A stretch of DNA of 64,000 nt from Microthyrium microscopicum (Eukaryota > Ascomycota > Dothideomycetes > Microthyriales > Microthyriaceae), in assembly GCA_010405405.1 (NCBI GenBank), contig MU004232.1:2707262-2771261 (forward strand). The letters are read 5' to 3'. Made by a program: the position numbers and the translations under genes. Each line of letters begins with the position of its first letter. Within the stretch, counting starts at the first letter, position 1. Positions 12,361-27,900 of the stretch are shown in pieces. The notes beneath the pieces are model-generated. The model saw only the letters and a program-made list of their open reading frames with translations. It was not told the origin of the DNA and ran no database searches.

Positions 12361-15300
12361 ATACTATTATAATATTAGTAAACTTATTATAGCTTAATTA
12401 CAGTAGAATTAGCAAGATGCTATAAAAATATTTATATTTTATATATATAAGGACTATATATCTAGTACCTTAGGTAAGGGCTATAAGAAGCTAGCAAAGC
12501 CTAAAACGTTTACCTTATAGATATCTTAGAAGGATTTTAGTTACTAAAAAGTATTTTACTAATAAATTAAATTTTAGCATTTATATTCTTAAGAGTAGCT
12601 ACTTAAGATGTTTATTAGTACTAGTCTAGACTATAAGCTACTAATATAAAGCTTTATATTTAAGCTCTATTTTTATTACTATACTTATAGATATCTTTTC
12701 GCGTATAGTATTTAGATAGTAGAGATAGTTCTAAGTACTAAGATCTAGCGATAAGGTGGGTAATTTAGCGTCTTTTAGCTAAATTTATATAGTTATTAAT
12801 ATTATAATATAGGTTTTAAAGACGATAAAGATAATACTTAATCCAAAAGTAGTATAGACTCTAAAGGACTTTTTCTCTTTACTTAAAGTAAGGAAGTGTC
12901 TTAAAGCTATTATAACTTACTAAGCTATAGAGATTAACTAACTATAAGTTAGTTTTATAATTTAGGCTAGAATAGTAACTTAGAATATAATATAGTAAGA
13001 GTAGATATAAACCTTATACGTTTTAGTTTATACTATAAGTATAATATTAAGGAATAAGCTTTAGAGGACGCTAGGTATATTAATATTTTTACTAAGGATT
13101 TATATTTAGCGTTTAGGACTCTAGGGCTTTTAGTAGATATAAATTTATAGGTATATTTTAGAAAGAAAATAATAGTTAAAAGCTAAGTATTATCTAGAGA
13201 TTACGCATAATATAGATGTAATTAAGGAGGAATTATAAATAATTAAAGTAGTAACTAGAAGTAACAAGTAAGAGCCTAAACTAGCCTTTTATACTAAATC
13301 TATTACTTCTATAGATAAGTAAGCTTTCTTATATTAGTAAATTTTATTCTTATATATAGCTAGTATCTTGTATAATTAATTAATTATTTTAAAAATAATA
13401 ATATTATAAAATAACTAATTACTTAGAAACGTAAGTAAGCAATTAAGGAAGCAAAATGTCTTAACTATTTTAGTATTGCTTAGGTATCTTTAGAGTCTCT
13501 ATAATTTTTAAGTAATAATTTATAGTCTCTTAACTAAAAGAATTTAGAAAGGCTTAAAGATATTTATCGCATAGAAGGCTATCTATATAATTATTCCTAG
13601 TATTATATACCTACTATAATAGATTAATCTACATTAAAGTAGTTATTTTAATTAAATGAATATATAGAAAGCTATCTACTTAAAAAGGAAAAGAATAAGC
13701 TTATTAGATTAAACTTTTCTTTAGATCTTAAGCTATACTATTTATAAGAAAAATATAAAGTATAAGCTACTAAGGAATCTAGTAAAGTTATAAGAAAGTT
13801 GCTCTAGTAAATAATAATTCTATACTCTAATAGTAAGTATCTTTATATAATAAATACTTTTTAAAGCTTACTAAGATACTAGAAATTAGTACTAAGATTA
13901 AAAGATCTTTAAGTAAAGATTTTAAGAATAGTACGTAGTTCTTAGACAAAATAATTTACTAAAATATTATAATATATTAATATCTTAAGTCTTACGCAGA
14001 GTATTACTAGTAGTTGTGCCTAATATAGTATAAAGCTAATATACTATTCTAATTACTTAAATAATAATATCTAGCTTTTAATTTAGCTCTATAAAACTTA
14101 TTTTAAATACCTACTTTATTATATAATTTCTAGCTAATATTCTAGCTAAAAGTATTTGTTATACGATGTAATAAAGTAATAATAAAATTATTTACCTTAG
14201 GTAGTAATACTTACTTTCGCGTAGGAGTTTCTTTACTATATAAAGTATATTTTTAATACTTAGTTATATATTCTTAGTAGCAATAAGAATCTTATAAGAG
14301 ATATAAACGTAGAGATAATACGTAAGCTATAACTATAATATTTAAAAATATATAAAGGAGACTAGAGCTTCATTTATAATGCTTTATAAAATAACTAAAT
14401 CTTCCCCTCTATTATAAACTCTTTAGTTAGAGATTAGATTTTTTATTAAGTATATAAGCTCTAGTATATTATACTTAGCCTTTTTATTCTATAATAGGAC
14501 CTAAAGTATATAAAGCTATATATAGCTATAGTACTTAAACTTTTATAGCTATATAAAAGAAAGTATTATAGTTATTATACTCTATAATAAATAGCAAACT
14601 TAGTATTCTATAGTTTAGATTTAAATATAAATAAAATACTAATCTAAATATTAGAATTATTTTCTATAGACTAGAAAATATATAATAGAAACTCTTAACA
14701 TTAAGTTAAGATTACCTTTTAGTAGCTTTTCCTATATATAATAAGATATATATTTAGTTTAACTAAAGAAAGTCTCTTAAAAGAAAAAGGCTAGCTATAC
14801 TCTATCTTAAAAGCTTTAAATAATATTATATAGTCTTATTTTACTCTACTAGCCTCTAAACTTAGTTTTAACTTACTTAAAATTAGAAGAAGAAAGCAAA
14901 GAGACTTATTTATTATAAAGGTATACATATTATTATTAAATCTACTAGTAAACTATTTCTATAGCTAATAATTTTCTTATTTAATTTAGGAAGTTGCAAA
15001 GCTATATAGAAACTTAACTAAGGATCTAACGCTAAGAGGTAACCTAGAGTTTATAGTAAATAGTCTAGGTATAGTTATAAGTAGACAATATAGAAAATAA
15101 GGTAAAAAGATATATAATTATAATAGGTTATATATATTTCTAAACGTTTTGCGCTAGCTAGTAGACTTATAAGGAAGTTCTATATTATCATTATTTATTT
15201 ACTAATTAGTTTTTTATACTTTCTTTAGCAATATTAATAAGCTAAGTATTAAGGTAATTAGTAAGGACTATTCCCTCTTATTATAAGATAAAGATATTAA

Positions 15301-18300
15301 TATAAGCTTAATAGAAGCTAGCTTAGATAATAGTAAAGTCTAAAGCTTATAAGGGAATAATAGCTTAGAGGATAGCTATAATAATAACTATAATAATTTT
15401 GCCTTCTTAGAAGTACCTAAATCTATATATTAATTCGTAAAGTAGCTAGTATTATCTAAGTAACTTAGCTTAAATACTAGTAAAAAGTTAGAAACTCATC
15501 TTACAATATAATATAAGTTTAAAGATCTAGACTTAAATATTTAATAAATTTATATTATAGTAGTAAGTAAAGAAGTAATTAAGAATAAAATTAAATATAT
15601 TAATTATACTAAATTTAAGGATAAGCTAAGATATTTTAGCTATATTATAGTAGTAGTTAGTACCTCTTATACTATTATGCATAAGGAGGTATTTAATAGA
15701 GCTTTTAATAATAAAGATTACTATATATATATAACGAAGTAGCTTTAAATTCATTACTATAAAGGAACTAGTCTAAAAAGATTATTCTTTATAATAGAGA
15801 ACTCTTTAGTTATTTTTAAGCAATATAAAGCTAGATAATTTTTAAATATTATAAGCTTTAGAACGTTTTTATTAAAAGACTAGTATTTCCTAGCTATAGT
15901 CTATAATATAGAAATATTAGATAAATTTTATATATTATAAAGTTATGCTTTTTCTAAACATTAAAGGCTTAAAACTATTCCTATTAAAACCTATTTTATA
16001 ATAGAGAAATACTAAATAACTTTTAAATAATATAAGCTAATCTATATTTAGATTATTTATAAGTTACTACTTTTTTAAACGCTACAAGTTCTAGTAACGT
16101 TTATATTAAACGACTAGTATATATAGAGTATATTTTATAATAAAGAAGTACTAAATAGCTTTTAAACGTTATAAACTAAGTAGCTAAAAAGTAGGGTAGA
16201 TGCTTTCTATCTTATATAGTTCCTTACTATAATTTTACTAGAAAAAGTTACGTAATGCTACGCGTAACTAATTAGAGTAGCAGACTTAAGTAAAACTAAT
16301 AGAACTTATCTTATGTCTAATGCTTAACTAATTAGAATAGCAAATATAAAGAATATATTCTTATACGTTAAAAGGACAGAATGCAAGATAAAGGTATATT
16401 CTAAAATTAAAGTATATAAATAGAAGCTTTAAGACTAAAGTATAGAAGGTTATTTAGTTTTTTGCTACTAAAGTATAAAGAGTCTTATAATAAGTCTTAA
16501 GGTCTTTCCTTAAAAATAGCACTATAAATATACTATTTCTAGTTCTAAAGATGCATCTTTAGCTATACCTAAATAGGTAAAGAAGGTTAGTATATTTTAC
16601 TAATAATAGATTATAGGACCCTTTTAGATAATTATATAATTATAAATATAATAGAGAACCTAGCAAACTAGTAAGTAAGTAAGCTATAAGATATACTCTA
16701 AAATAGGTTTAGCTAAAGGTACATTTTTAGAACTAGAAATAGTATATCTCTACCTTACTTATTAAACGCCTTTACCTTCCTAGTTATTAGGCCTAGGGCT
16801 AGCCTATACTATTTATACTATTACGTAAAACTATTTCTACTTTACTACTTTTAGCAATTTACTAATTTTAGCTATATAGCAAAAGTTAGAATATCTTTAT
16901 TACTATAAGTAGAGGCATTAATATTGCTAGTAATAATTAGGAAGTAAATTAGAAAGAGAAGTATAATTATAGTAAGAGATAATATTAATAAAAAGTTTTC
17001 TTTCTTCTCTATATATAAATCTATATATTTATTAAAATTAAGGATAGATATAAGATATATCTATATATATTACTACTATTATAGTAACTCTATTTAATAT
17101 AAATTGCTAATAATCTAGAGTAGTACCTAGATCTTCTTTAAACTTAATCTATTAGATAAGGATATTAAGTCCTAGCTCTAAGGAATCTAAGAGCTCTTTA
17201 TAGTACTTAAATATAATAAACTAAGGAGACTATTTATAGAGGATATTATATAATTTATCTTTAGCTATAACTATAGCAATATACTACCTTAATAAAGTAA
17301 AAAAGAAGCTTTCTTACTCTAAACGTAGAATAGGTAGTACTATTATCCTAAGTAGTTTATTTAGTAGTTTATTTAGTACTTAATTAAAGCATAAAGACTT
17401 AGCTTTCTTACTAGCTAAAGTATACTAAGTCTTAAGGTCGTGCTTACAAACAAACTTATATTTAATAAACTCTACTTCTTAGTCTATAATTAGCAATTTA
17501 ATAAAATAGTAAAGCCTTATCCCTTAATAGAGGTATACCTAATAGACTTATATATTATAAATTAACTAAATTTTCTTAAAATTAGAAAACTACTTCTTAC
17601 TCTATAGCGTTAAAGAGTATATAAGATATTATTTATTAGTAAAAACTCTAGTAGTATCACTAAAGAATATAAGAAATAATAATAAGATACTTTATCTATA
17701 TATAAAAAGCGTTAGCCTTAAGCTATTTATTAAACTATTATTATTTGCTATACTATTAGTCTTTAAGTAAGGCGTTAGATTTTAATAATTAGATACTAAT
17801 ATTCTATTATATTTAATTAATATAAGTAAAGATAGATAGAGAGATAAAGTCTATAGCTAAGAAAGAAGACTTCTAGTAGAGAAGGTATAGAAAGGTAAGA
17901 AATAAGGCTAGTTTTAGTAAGACTACATATTACTATAGATTAGAATAGTTAAGAGATAGGTTTTCTTAGCCTAGTAGGGACACTTAGCTATATATAATAG
18001 TATTTTCTTATCCTTAATTATAAGTTAAATTAAGTTATAGTATTATAATCTAGGTTACTATATAGCTAATAATTAGATATTAATAATAGGCTTAGATAAT
18101 TACTATTTTACTAAGTTCTACTTACTTTCTATAGATAGTTTATAAGGAGTATAAAGAAGAATATAATTAAATTAGGCAATTAGCGTTATAAACTAGAGCT
18201 ATAAAAATAAGACTTTTCTTTATTAGTATTTATATTACATAGACCTTACTTCTAATTACTTTTAGCGCTTCTTTATATATATAAATAATAACTTAATATA

Positions 18301-21300
18301 TTTTTACTTACTTAATAAATCTTATATTATAATAGACTTAATTAGCTTAAAATAGTATAAAATATAGATATTATAGAGGAAGTATTAAAGTTAACTTATT
18401 AGCTTAACTAGGTTTTATAAAAATTATAAATAGATTATTAAATTATTCATTTTGCTTAGAACTAGGCTACGTAGTAGCATAAGAATATTAATTATAATAA
18501 TAAGTCTAAATAGTTAGGACCTATTAGCCTACTATTTCTATATTTAGTATATTTAATAAAGTAAATTCCTTATAGTTATATTACTCTTAGCTAGCGCTAT
18601 AGCATATTTTTATTTTATCTAAAGTAGAAATAATAATTACTAGGATATTAATATACCTATACTAGAATTATATATATTCTTATTTACTACTACTAACTTA
18701 CTAGGGCTTAAGATTAGCCTCTACTATATATAAATTACTTATATACTAGGAAGCATAATTTAAAGGTTTAACCTACTCTTTTTAATTATCTAGTATTTTA
18801 CCTAGTAGCCTACTCTTCTTATCTATATTAGCTATAGTGCTTACTCTTTATCTAGGATACTTATAAAAAGAGTTTAGGCTTCTCTTAACCTAAAGGAGTT
18901 AAAGAAATAAAATACTAGTAAGGATAACTATTTTTAAGTAATTAATAAGCTATTTATACTAGGTTTTAAAGATTTTTAGAAGTACTAGTTTAAGGCTTTC
19001 TAGCTAATAAGGTACCTAAATAAGCTATTTACTTAGTATAAAAAGTATAGAGAGATAGGAGTAGTTATTACTACTTAGTATACAACTAAAACTTTAAGTT
19101 TATTTCTATATAAGAATGTTACTCTAATAAAATTTTATATTATATTAGTAATTCTAGTTAACTTAAGTATATTACGACTACTATTATAATTACGTTTAAC
19201 GTCTTTATAATACTAATTTTATATTTCTTTTTATCTTAAATAACTATAGCACTACTATAAGTAACGCTAATTATAGTAGATTAGTTAGTAGTAGTTACTA
19301 AGTTTTGTATCTTTCCCTATATATAAAGTACTATTTATACTATTAATACCTAGACCTTAAGCTACTTTTATAATAATAATATTTAATATATATTATTAAA
19401 TTTTAGTCTAAAAGGAAGCTATATTAGTACTAAGATTTAGCTTAAAAGACTATAGTTATTAGGTATCCTTTATCGTTTTAGTACTTACTTAAATTAATTA
19501 ATTAAAAGAAGCTTATTACTTTTATACTTCTAATTTGCTTTATCTATTATAAAAGCTAGGAAGTTATAATCATTAAACCTTTTTTATAATAAATATAGAT
19601 ATTACTAAGGAATCCATATTAACTATAGAGCTATTAGAAAACTACTAGAGCTAATTACTATAGTTTTATTATTATTATAGCTATGCCCTTAAGTTTTATA
19701 TATATAAGCTTCCTATTAGTTTAATAGAATTTATTACTTAATATATTACTTAAGTTCCTAATAGTCTCTTAAGTAATATAATAGATTATAGTACTAAATA
19801 AGAAATTAAGGAGTTTTATAGATATATAACTAACAAAATTAGATTATTATAGCTTAAAGATACTTTTATATAGACTATACTACTATTTTTATTAAAGAAG
19901 TTACTTATAAAAGGAAAAGTATAAATTTTAGCTCTTATTATACTAAACCTCTTTAATTTTTAAGATATACTATAGAAAGACTTTATTATACTTAGAGTTT
20001 TCTTATAGTATAATATACTATATCCTTTCTTAGACTTACTCCTTTTAATAGAAGATAATTTTAATAATACTTAGTAGCTTATATATAAGAGTATATAGAG
20101 AATTAACGTAGATTTTAGTAGGCATTAAATAGCTAGAATACCTAGCTAATAGCTAACATAAACTAAATATAGCTTATTAGTAAACTTATTCTACTAGTCT
20201 TAGGCCTAATAATTCTAGACTATAAGAATTAAAGAAGGGAAAATCTTTATAATATTCTTAATAATCTAGTAGTCTTCTCTTAACTTATATAAATTATAAG
20301 AATAATTCTTAAGTTCTTTCTATTTAATTAATACTTATTATAGAGCTAAACAAAATATTATAAAAAGAAGATATTATAATTAATATCTTTTAGGTTACTA
20401 CCCTAGATTATTATAAAATTTATTAGGTATATTTTATATAGTACTATATTAAACACTTTTATAGCTACGTCTTAATAAGCTATTAGACCTTCCCTTCTAA
20501 TTATAAGATCCTCTTTATATATTTTACATAATCTTATAAAGAGACTAGTAAGGACTATACTTTATTAACCTTTTATTTATAATATATTAATTTTTATTTT
20601 ATAGTATTTCTTATTAATATATACGCTATTAATCCTAGTTTAATTTTAATAGTTTTAGGCTCTTCTCTACTTGCTTTATAAAAAGTTACATAGTTCTAAT
20701 AAAGCTTAACTACTACGGCGTAACTTATAATAATAATAGTACTTTTTCTATATATTTGTCCTATTAATAGGGTCTATAATTTCTTATATTAATAATTTTC
20801 TTCTTCTATAGACTTTAAGCCTTATAAATCTATACTCCTTTATTATAATCTAATATATTACTATTCTTAGCTTAGAACACTTAGGTATTCTTACTAAAAC
20901 CTTATAAGCTCCTTTCTTTTTTTATATAATACCTTGCTTAATAAATTAAAGGTATATTTCTTACGCTTTATTTATAGTTTTATTAAGAGAAAAAGTAGCA
21001 CTATTTAAGATATATTCTACTATAAATTTAGACTTAGATTAGTATCTTTACATCTAATTATATTTCTATATAGCATTATATTTTGCTTTAATATAGGTTT
21101 ACTTAATAGCTTCTTATTAAAATAGTCTTAGTACTAGCTTAACTTTGTTATGCTTTTTAGTAATAGGTACTAGTATAAAGAGTAAAGAAAATAAGCCTTA
21201 GAGATAACTAGCGCGTAGAATTATTATTTTAGAAAGATAGTAATTAAAGATTTAGAGATAGAGTCATTAAGATTATTCTACTAGTATAGTTTAAATACTT

Positions 21301-24300
21301 TATAACTTTAATATACTAAGCTACTTATCTTATTAAAAGATTAAAAAGAATATCTAGTCTACTTTTTATGCTTACTAATTAACTAGCGCTAACTAGTACC
21401 TTTATTATAATATGTAAGCTATTAAATTTATAAGCTAAGAAATTTGCTTTACTATAGCTTAGGCTTTTCTCTAAGAAATAAGCTTATTTACTATTATTAG
21501 AAGAAGACTTAATAAGTCGCTAAATAAAGGCTAATAATTATTAGGAATAAACCTACTAAATAGCCTATTAGTTTTAGGCAAAATTAAGTACTCTAAATAA
21601 ATTCTATCTTACTTAGAAGAGTCTATTTAGTATACTAGCCTAGATTATTCTAATTTTTAGAATATAGTATTAATATATCCTACCTAAGAACTCCTCTTTA
21701 GCGCTTAATTAAAGATTAGCTATAATATAGTAGTTACTTAGAAAATAATATACTTTAGCTAGAGAATACTTAATAATCTAGTAAATATACTTATTACTTT
21801 ATCTATAATCCTACGTAGCTATTTATGCTATAATCTATAACTCTATTATAGCCTCTCTTCATTCTAAGTATAATATAATAGCTAGGCTAAGAATAACTAA
21901 AAATTACTAGAGGAAATATATCTTTCTAGACGTAATAGATAAATCTAAGGTATTTTAATAGTCTATATAAATTACTTAGAATAATAGGCTTAGTAAAAGT
22001 AGTATCCTATTATAGCTAATAAAATTATACTATATAATATATAATGTATTAATAAGCTTAAAGTAATAAAAATAAATTTAACTAATAATCTATAGACTCT
22101 AACGTTATAATATATATAGAAGGTTAATTACTACTTTAGAATTGCCCTATTTTCTAAAATATATAGCTTTTTTTATTAAAATAAGAGCTTAGAAAGGAGT
22201 AGTTACACGCGTTTTAATAAAAAGCGCTTATAATTATTTATATACTTCTAAGAAGTAACCTTTAAACTATAAGACTTTATACTAAAGTAGGGCTACTTTT
22301 ATAGCGCTAATATTTTATAAAAGTATATTAGTCTATCTATTTAGTTTATTATTCTTAAGTAAAGTTAATATAGATTATAGATTCTCTTAATCTATTTCTA
22401 TATAGGCCTTATATATAAGTAAATTATAAGGGTAAGGGATTTAGCTAATAGCGAAGAGGCTCTTAATATTTTATAAAGAAGGTAGTAGGCTCTAGCTAGT
22501 AAATAGAAAAAGATAAAATAAAGTAAGGTAATAAAGATATAAGTCTTTAGTATAGCGCTTATTATTTAGAGCTATACTAATAATCTCTACTTCTTAAAGG
22601 ACTTATTTCTTTTATTTAATATTACTAAAATATAATATTAAGAGATATACTTTAAATACTTTAGACTAGATAGCTCTTAAGAGAAGTCTATAGTTATTAT
22701 TTAAATGATAAATTTAGGTTTTAAAAGCTAATATAAACTAAGAAAGGTATAGAGATATAGACGAAAATCTATTAAGTAATTAATATATAATTAATAAGTA
22801 GCAAGTTAAAGCTTACTTAAGAAAGAAATAGAGTATAAGCTATATTTTAGCTATTAGAATAAAGACCTCTAGTAATCTAATCTTATTCTCTACTTTAGTT
22901 TTAATAATACTATTTTTAAAGGTAATTAAATTAGCTTACTTAAGATTTTATAAAAGTAATTTAATTAGCTTAATTTTAAGTTCTCTACGTATAATATTCT
23001 ATTACGAATAGCTATAGTAAATAGAATTAGAGAATAAGGCTAGTATAGAAGGAAAGAGGCTATAGAACTAGAAAAGGATGCTTTTTAAGATATCTCTTTT
23101 ATATTTTTTATTATAGCTAAAAGTTTTATATATAGTTTCTAAATTATAATTTATAAGCAAGATGTAGCCTTCGTCTAAACGAACTTTAACTAACTTAAGG
23201 AATAAATCCTACTTATAGAGAAGATTAAGAATAGTTAAGTCCTATCTATTCTAAGTTTTAGAATTATAGTATTTATATAAAAAGCTTTAAAGTATCTAAA
23301 ATACATATATAGTTACTAATAGCTAAGCTATAACGTAAAGTTAATAAATAGATATACTATCTATTATAACTTTAGTTAGCGTAATCTAATAGGTAAACAA
23401 GGTCCTTATATAGTAGTAACCTAGTAGTTACGCAACTAAGGTTCTAGCCTAAAATAGATAGCTAATAGAGGATCTTATTTAATTGCTTAGCTCTTAGGAT
23501 TAAGTAAGGTAGTTTTTAGTTATCTAATAACTAGCCCTACTTAGCTAGAAGATTATATAGCTCTTTTACTAAGTAATTAAAGGCAACTTCTATTATAGTA
23601 TAATATAATAGAAATAATAAGAGAAAAAAGCGTTTTAGACTCTTATTAAATTTTTATTAAGTTAGTTTCTTAAGGTCTAAAATTTTCTCTCTAATATTAG
23701 TAGATATTATTAGTATAAGAGTCTAATTTATTATTTCTTTTATACTTTATAAAAATAAGAAACTAATTAACTCTATCCTAGAATCCTAATTATTAGCTTT
23801 AAGAATAGCTTTAACTATTTTTTATACTTAATTAAGCTAATTCTACTTCTTATCCTATAGGGTCTAATTATAGTTTCTTAATAATTAGGTTATAAGCTCT
23901 TAGGCAGGTTAGGGAATAAGAATATAGATAAAATTATTAAGATCTATTTAAGTAGATAATACTATAGTTATTTTAGGCTATTTTATTTTGTTTATAAAGA
24001 CGTAATATATTGCTTTTTATTTTTATATACGCCTTAGTATAGAGTATTTAATCCCTTACTTATTCTTAAAAGGTATAGCTTAATAGACTATAGCGCAAAG
24101 CTTAACTATTATTATTATATACCCTAATTTTAGGAGCTATTTATATAACGTAAGTAGTAGCTATAGTCTAGGCCATAAGTAGAGTATCTAGGTAGCTTAA
24201 GCTTATAAACACTTGCCCTAGGTAGGCTTAACAAGTTAGTACTATATATTATACTACTATAAGCTAAAGTTAGTCTATAATATTAATAGTATAAAATTTC

Positions 24301-24860
24301 TTAGCTATAAATATTCTAATAAAGTGCGCCCTCCTAAAAAGTTAGAATAGAAAATTCTTAAGTTAAATTATAAGAAAGTAGCGCGTTAAGAAAGTTACTA
24401 CCTACGCTTAGCTTAATATAATAATAATATTATAAAGCATACTTTACATAAATTCCTTATAAGTTAAAAGATATTTAGTAGTACTATATTTATTATTATA
24501 GAGTTTAGAATAGTTAGAGGCTATAGAAGTTTCTTAATTAATAAACTATTAGTCTACGTTAGTAGATATAAGACTTAAATAAAGACCCTCTACCCTTTTA
24601 TAGTAGTATTAGCAGTTTTTATATAAAGAAGTAGTAGGTAGTTATTTATATTAAGCTAGTTAGTAGTCTTTAAAATAAGAAAGATACAAACGCTTACTAC
24701 TACCTTAGGTATAGCTATATTTATTAGATATATTCTTACTTAGCTTATTAGTAACTAGAGTTTTTAGCGTCTATATTCTTTAAAGGATCTAAATATATTT
24801 ATCTTGCTTTAGATAAGCTAAATATAAGTTGCTTAGGCTAGCTATAATATAGTTGCTAGG

Positions 24861-24910
24861 TTAGTAATATTATTATTAATAATATTATTATTAGTAATAT
24901 TATTATTAAT
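24861..24910. repeat. ATT-rich short repeat with an exact 20-base duplication
   Basis: Bases 24861-24880 (starting TTAGTAATAT and ending TATTATTAAT) recur exactly at 24891-24910, with an ATT-rich spacer of ten bases. The tract consists almost entirely of ATT/AAT triplets. It could be a native microsatellite or a former CAA/TTG-type repeat converted by RIP. Confidence 0.5.
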
Positions 24911-27900
24911 CTATTAGTTATAAATAGTAGATTAATACAGTTTAGAATATACTATAATAGCAAAAGTAGCTTTAGTAACGAAGATATTAGTTATATATGC
25001 TATACTTAAATTAAGAAAGAGGAGCGAAATAAAGTAATTTACTTACTTTACTAAGATATTCCATAATAGTAGTAGGAAGACAATAGAGAAGGGTAGATAT
25101 ATAATATTATTAATTATTATACGTTAATTTAGTTCTTAGCCTAAGTATATAGAATATAAAAGGCAAAAGATATAAAGTTATTAGCTTTAACTACTAAGTT
25201 ATATAATTACTTTATATATTATAGTCTTACTATAAAGCTACTAGTACTAAAATTTGCGTATAGCTAGGAGTTAGGTAGTACTATTATATATAGTTAAGTA
25301 TTCCTAAGCTAAGCTATTTTACGTTCACTTTTATTCTTATTTCTAGCTCTATAGCCTTACTTAAACTAGAGAGTTCTATATTTTAATACATATTTCATTC
25401 TATAGCCTTATATACTAATTGCTAACTTTCCTTATTTTCTACTCTTTATAGTAAAACTATACTTAGCTTTTTATATTCTTTACTTAGCTCTTTTACTACT
25501 TTTTATAAAACTAGGCCCTTAAAGTTTCTATATTTAACTTCTAGGGCATAAGTATAAACTCTATCTATTTTACTTACTTATAGTATTAGGAAAACGCTTC
25601 TTTAGCTTATAATTATTACTTCTATTTTACGTATTACTTTAAGCTTAGTAGTACTAGCAATAATAATATACTAAAGATAAATACTTATATAATAGTATAT
25701 AAGCTTCTTATAATAAAGTACTAATCTTTTTAAAGAATATATAATAGGATACTACTAAGTCTAAATTAATAGTTAATAGCTAAGCCTAAAGCGAAAAAGA
25801 TTAGATTAAGTTAAAGTATATAAAAAAAAGCAATATACTTTATAATACTAATTTAACCCTAATAGTTACTAGATCGTACGATTAGCTAAAGCAATATAAA
25901 GGATTTAAAGAGCTATAGGAGATTTAAAAAGTATAATATTATTACTTAGTATTAGCTAAAGAGAATAAGCTTTATTTAATTCTACTTTTATAGATTACCT
26001 AAGACTCGTTATTTAAGAAGTATTCTAAGATTTATTTAAACTATACTTTAGAGCAATAGTGTAATCTATATAGAAAGTCCTTAGATACTTTAGACTATTT
26101 TAAGAGAGCTAAATTACTTTAGATATTTATTTCTCTAATTATAAATAAGCTAGATCTCTTGCCTAATACATTAAGATAATATATAGTTATTATCTATACT
26201 AAGAGATATAGTTAGTATAGAAATTAGCTTAATATTTACTACTAATAGGAGCTATACTATAATAAATTTAAGTATTTTAGTAGAGTTTTTAAGTTTATAA
26301 AGTAAAGGTTTTACGTTCTTATTTAATAGGTTAAAGTTAAGCTTAGTAAAAGTTCTTTAGTTAGTATAAATATTATATAATTTAATTATAATAGAATAGA
26401 GATATAAGTACTTATATATAATAAGCAATAGTTTCTATCTAGCTTTGCCTATTCTTATATTAAGAGTTTAGACCTTTTTAAGAATATCTTTCTATAACCT
26501 CTAGTAGTATAGAAATACCTACTAAAAAAATACCTAAGCTACTTACTTCTTTATCCTAATTTACTCTATACTTTATATAGTATCTCATTATAGCTTATAA
26601 ATCTATAATTAATATATAAAATATATAACTATAGGGTTTAGAAATTTATAAAATTATAAAAATTAGTAACTCATCTAGAAAGGTAAAGCAAATTACTACT
26701 TATATTATAAAAGCGCTATACATACTAGTTTTAGGCTTTAGCTACCTAAGTAGAGTTTAAAGATTAAATATAAATACTATCTTACTAATTATTAAAATAT
26801 CTATCCTAGACTTAATATTCTCTTTATATTTACTTTAGATAAAGTAAAAATAGCGTTAGAATACTACTAGTAAGAGTACCTTATAAAGACTTATTATATT
26901 TTATATATTATTTTTAAGTAGCATAATTCAAACTATCTTTACTCTTACTATAACTAGAAGGCTTATATATTAAGCATACTACTATTTCTTCTTTAATAAG
27001 ATATTATGCGTTACTATTTACTATAGTATAAAAGAACTAACATTACTATCTTTTAAATAATACTATTAGATATTATTTTAATAGCTAAAAATATTTATTT
27101 ACGCTTCTACTCTATTATCTACATTATAATTATAGTTAAATACGTATAGAGTATATATAAGAGAATTATTAGCCTATATTAGTTTAAGGTATAGTTTAAG
27201 CCTTAAAACCTTAAAATTACTATTTTATATACTAACTTTATAGACAAAGATAGTGCTAGCAAGCTATATTATATTAATTTATACTTAGTATAAATTTAGT
27301 ATTACCTAGATAGCTTCCTCTATTTCTTAAGTATTAATCTTAGTAGTAAATAATTAAAGAGATATTAAATTACTAGACGTTCCTAGTTTAGAATTAAGGA
27401 GAGTATAATACTATATAGTTAAAAGTAGTTATACTTCATTAAAGGTACAAAACTTATATTACCTTATTTATAATTACCTAATTGTTTTCATTATAATTAT
27501 ACTTTCTTCTCTACTAGTAGTTATAGATATTACTTTACTAATTATAAGCGTATTATAGCTTATGTATAGTCATTATATTTACTAATTATATATATAGGCG
27601 CTTCTTAACGTAAATAATCTCTTATTCTTAATTATATAACTAATTTAGCCTAAATATAAGGAAAATTAGCTTAGAAACTTTCAACTATAGCTAGCCTATT
27701 ATAGCTATCTACTTTGCTAGTTTTGTTTTATAGTTCTAAGTCTTATTGCTACTAAGAACCTTAAGTAATTAAACGTTATATTAAGAGTACTACTTAATAT
27801 ATTAATAGGTTTTTTATATACTAAAGTATAAGCTATTTAAGTTTAAACTATAAGTTAATAATTTCTATCTCTATTATCTATAAACTAATAAACTAGTTTA

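Noticed and set aside
22320-23340. A long plus-strand frame that looks protein-like if TAA/TAG are read as glutamine or tryptophan
   Set aside because: Roughly one codon in eight is a stop, no better than other frames in the block, and no family motif is visible.
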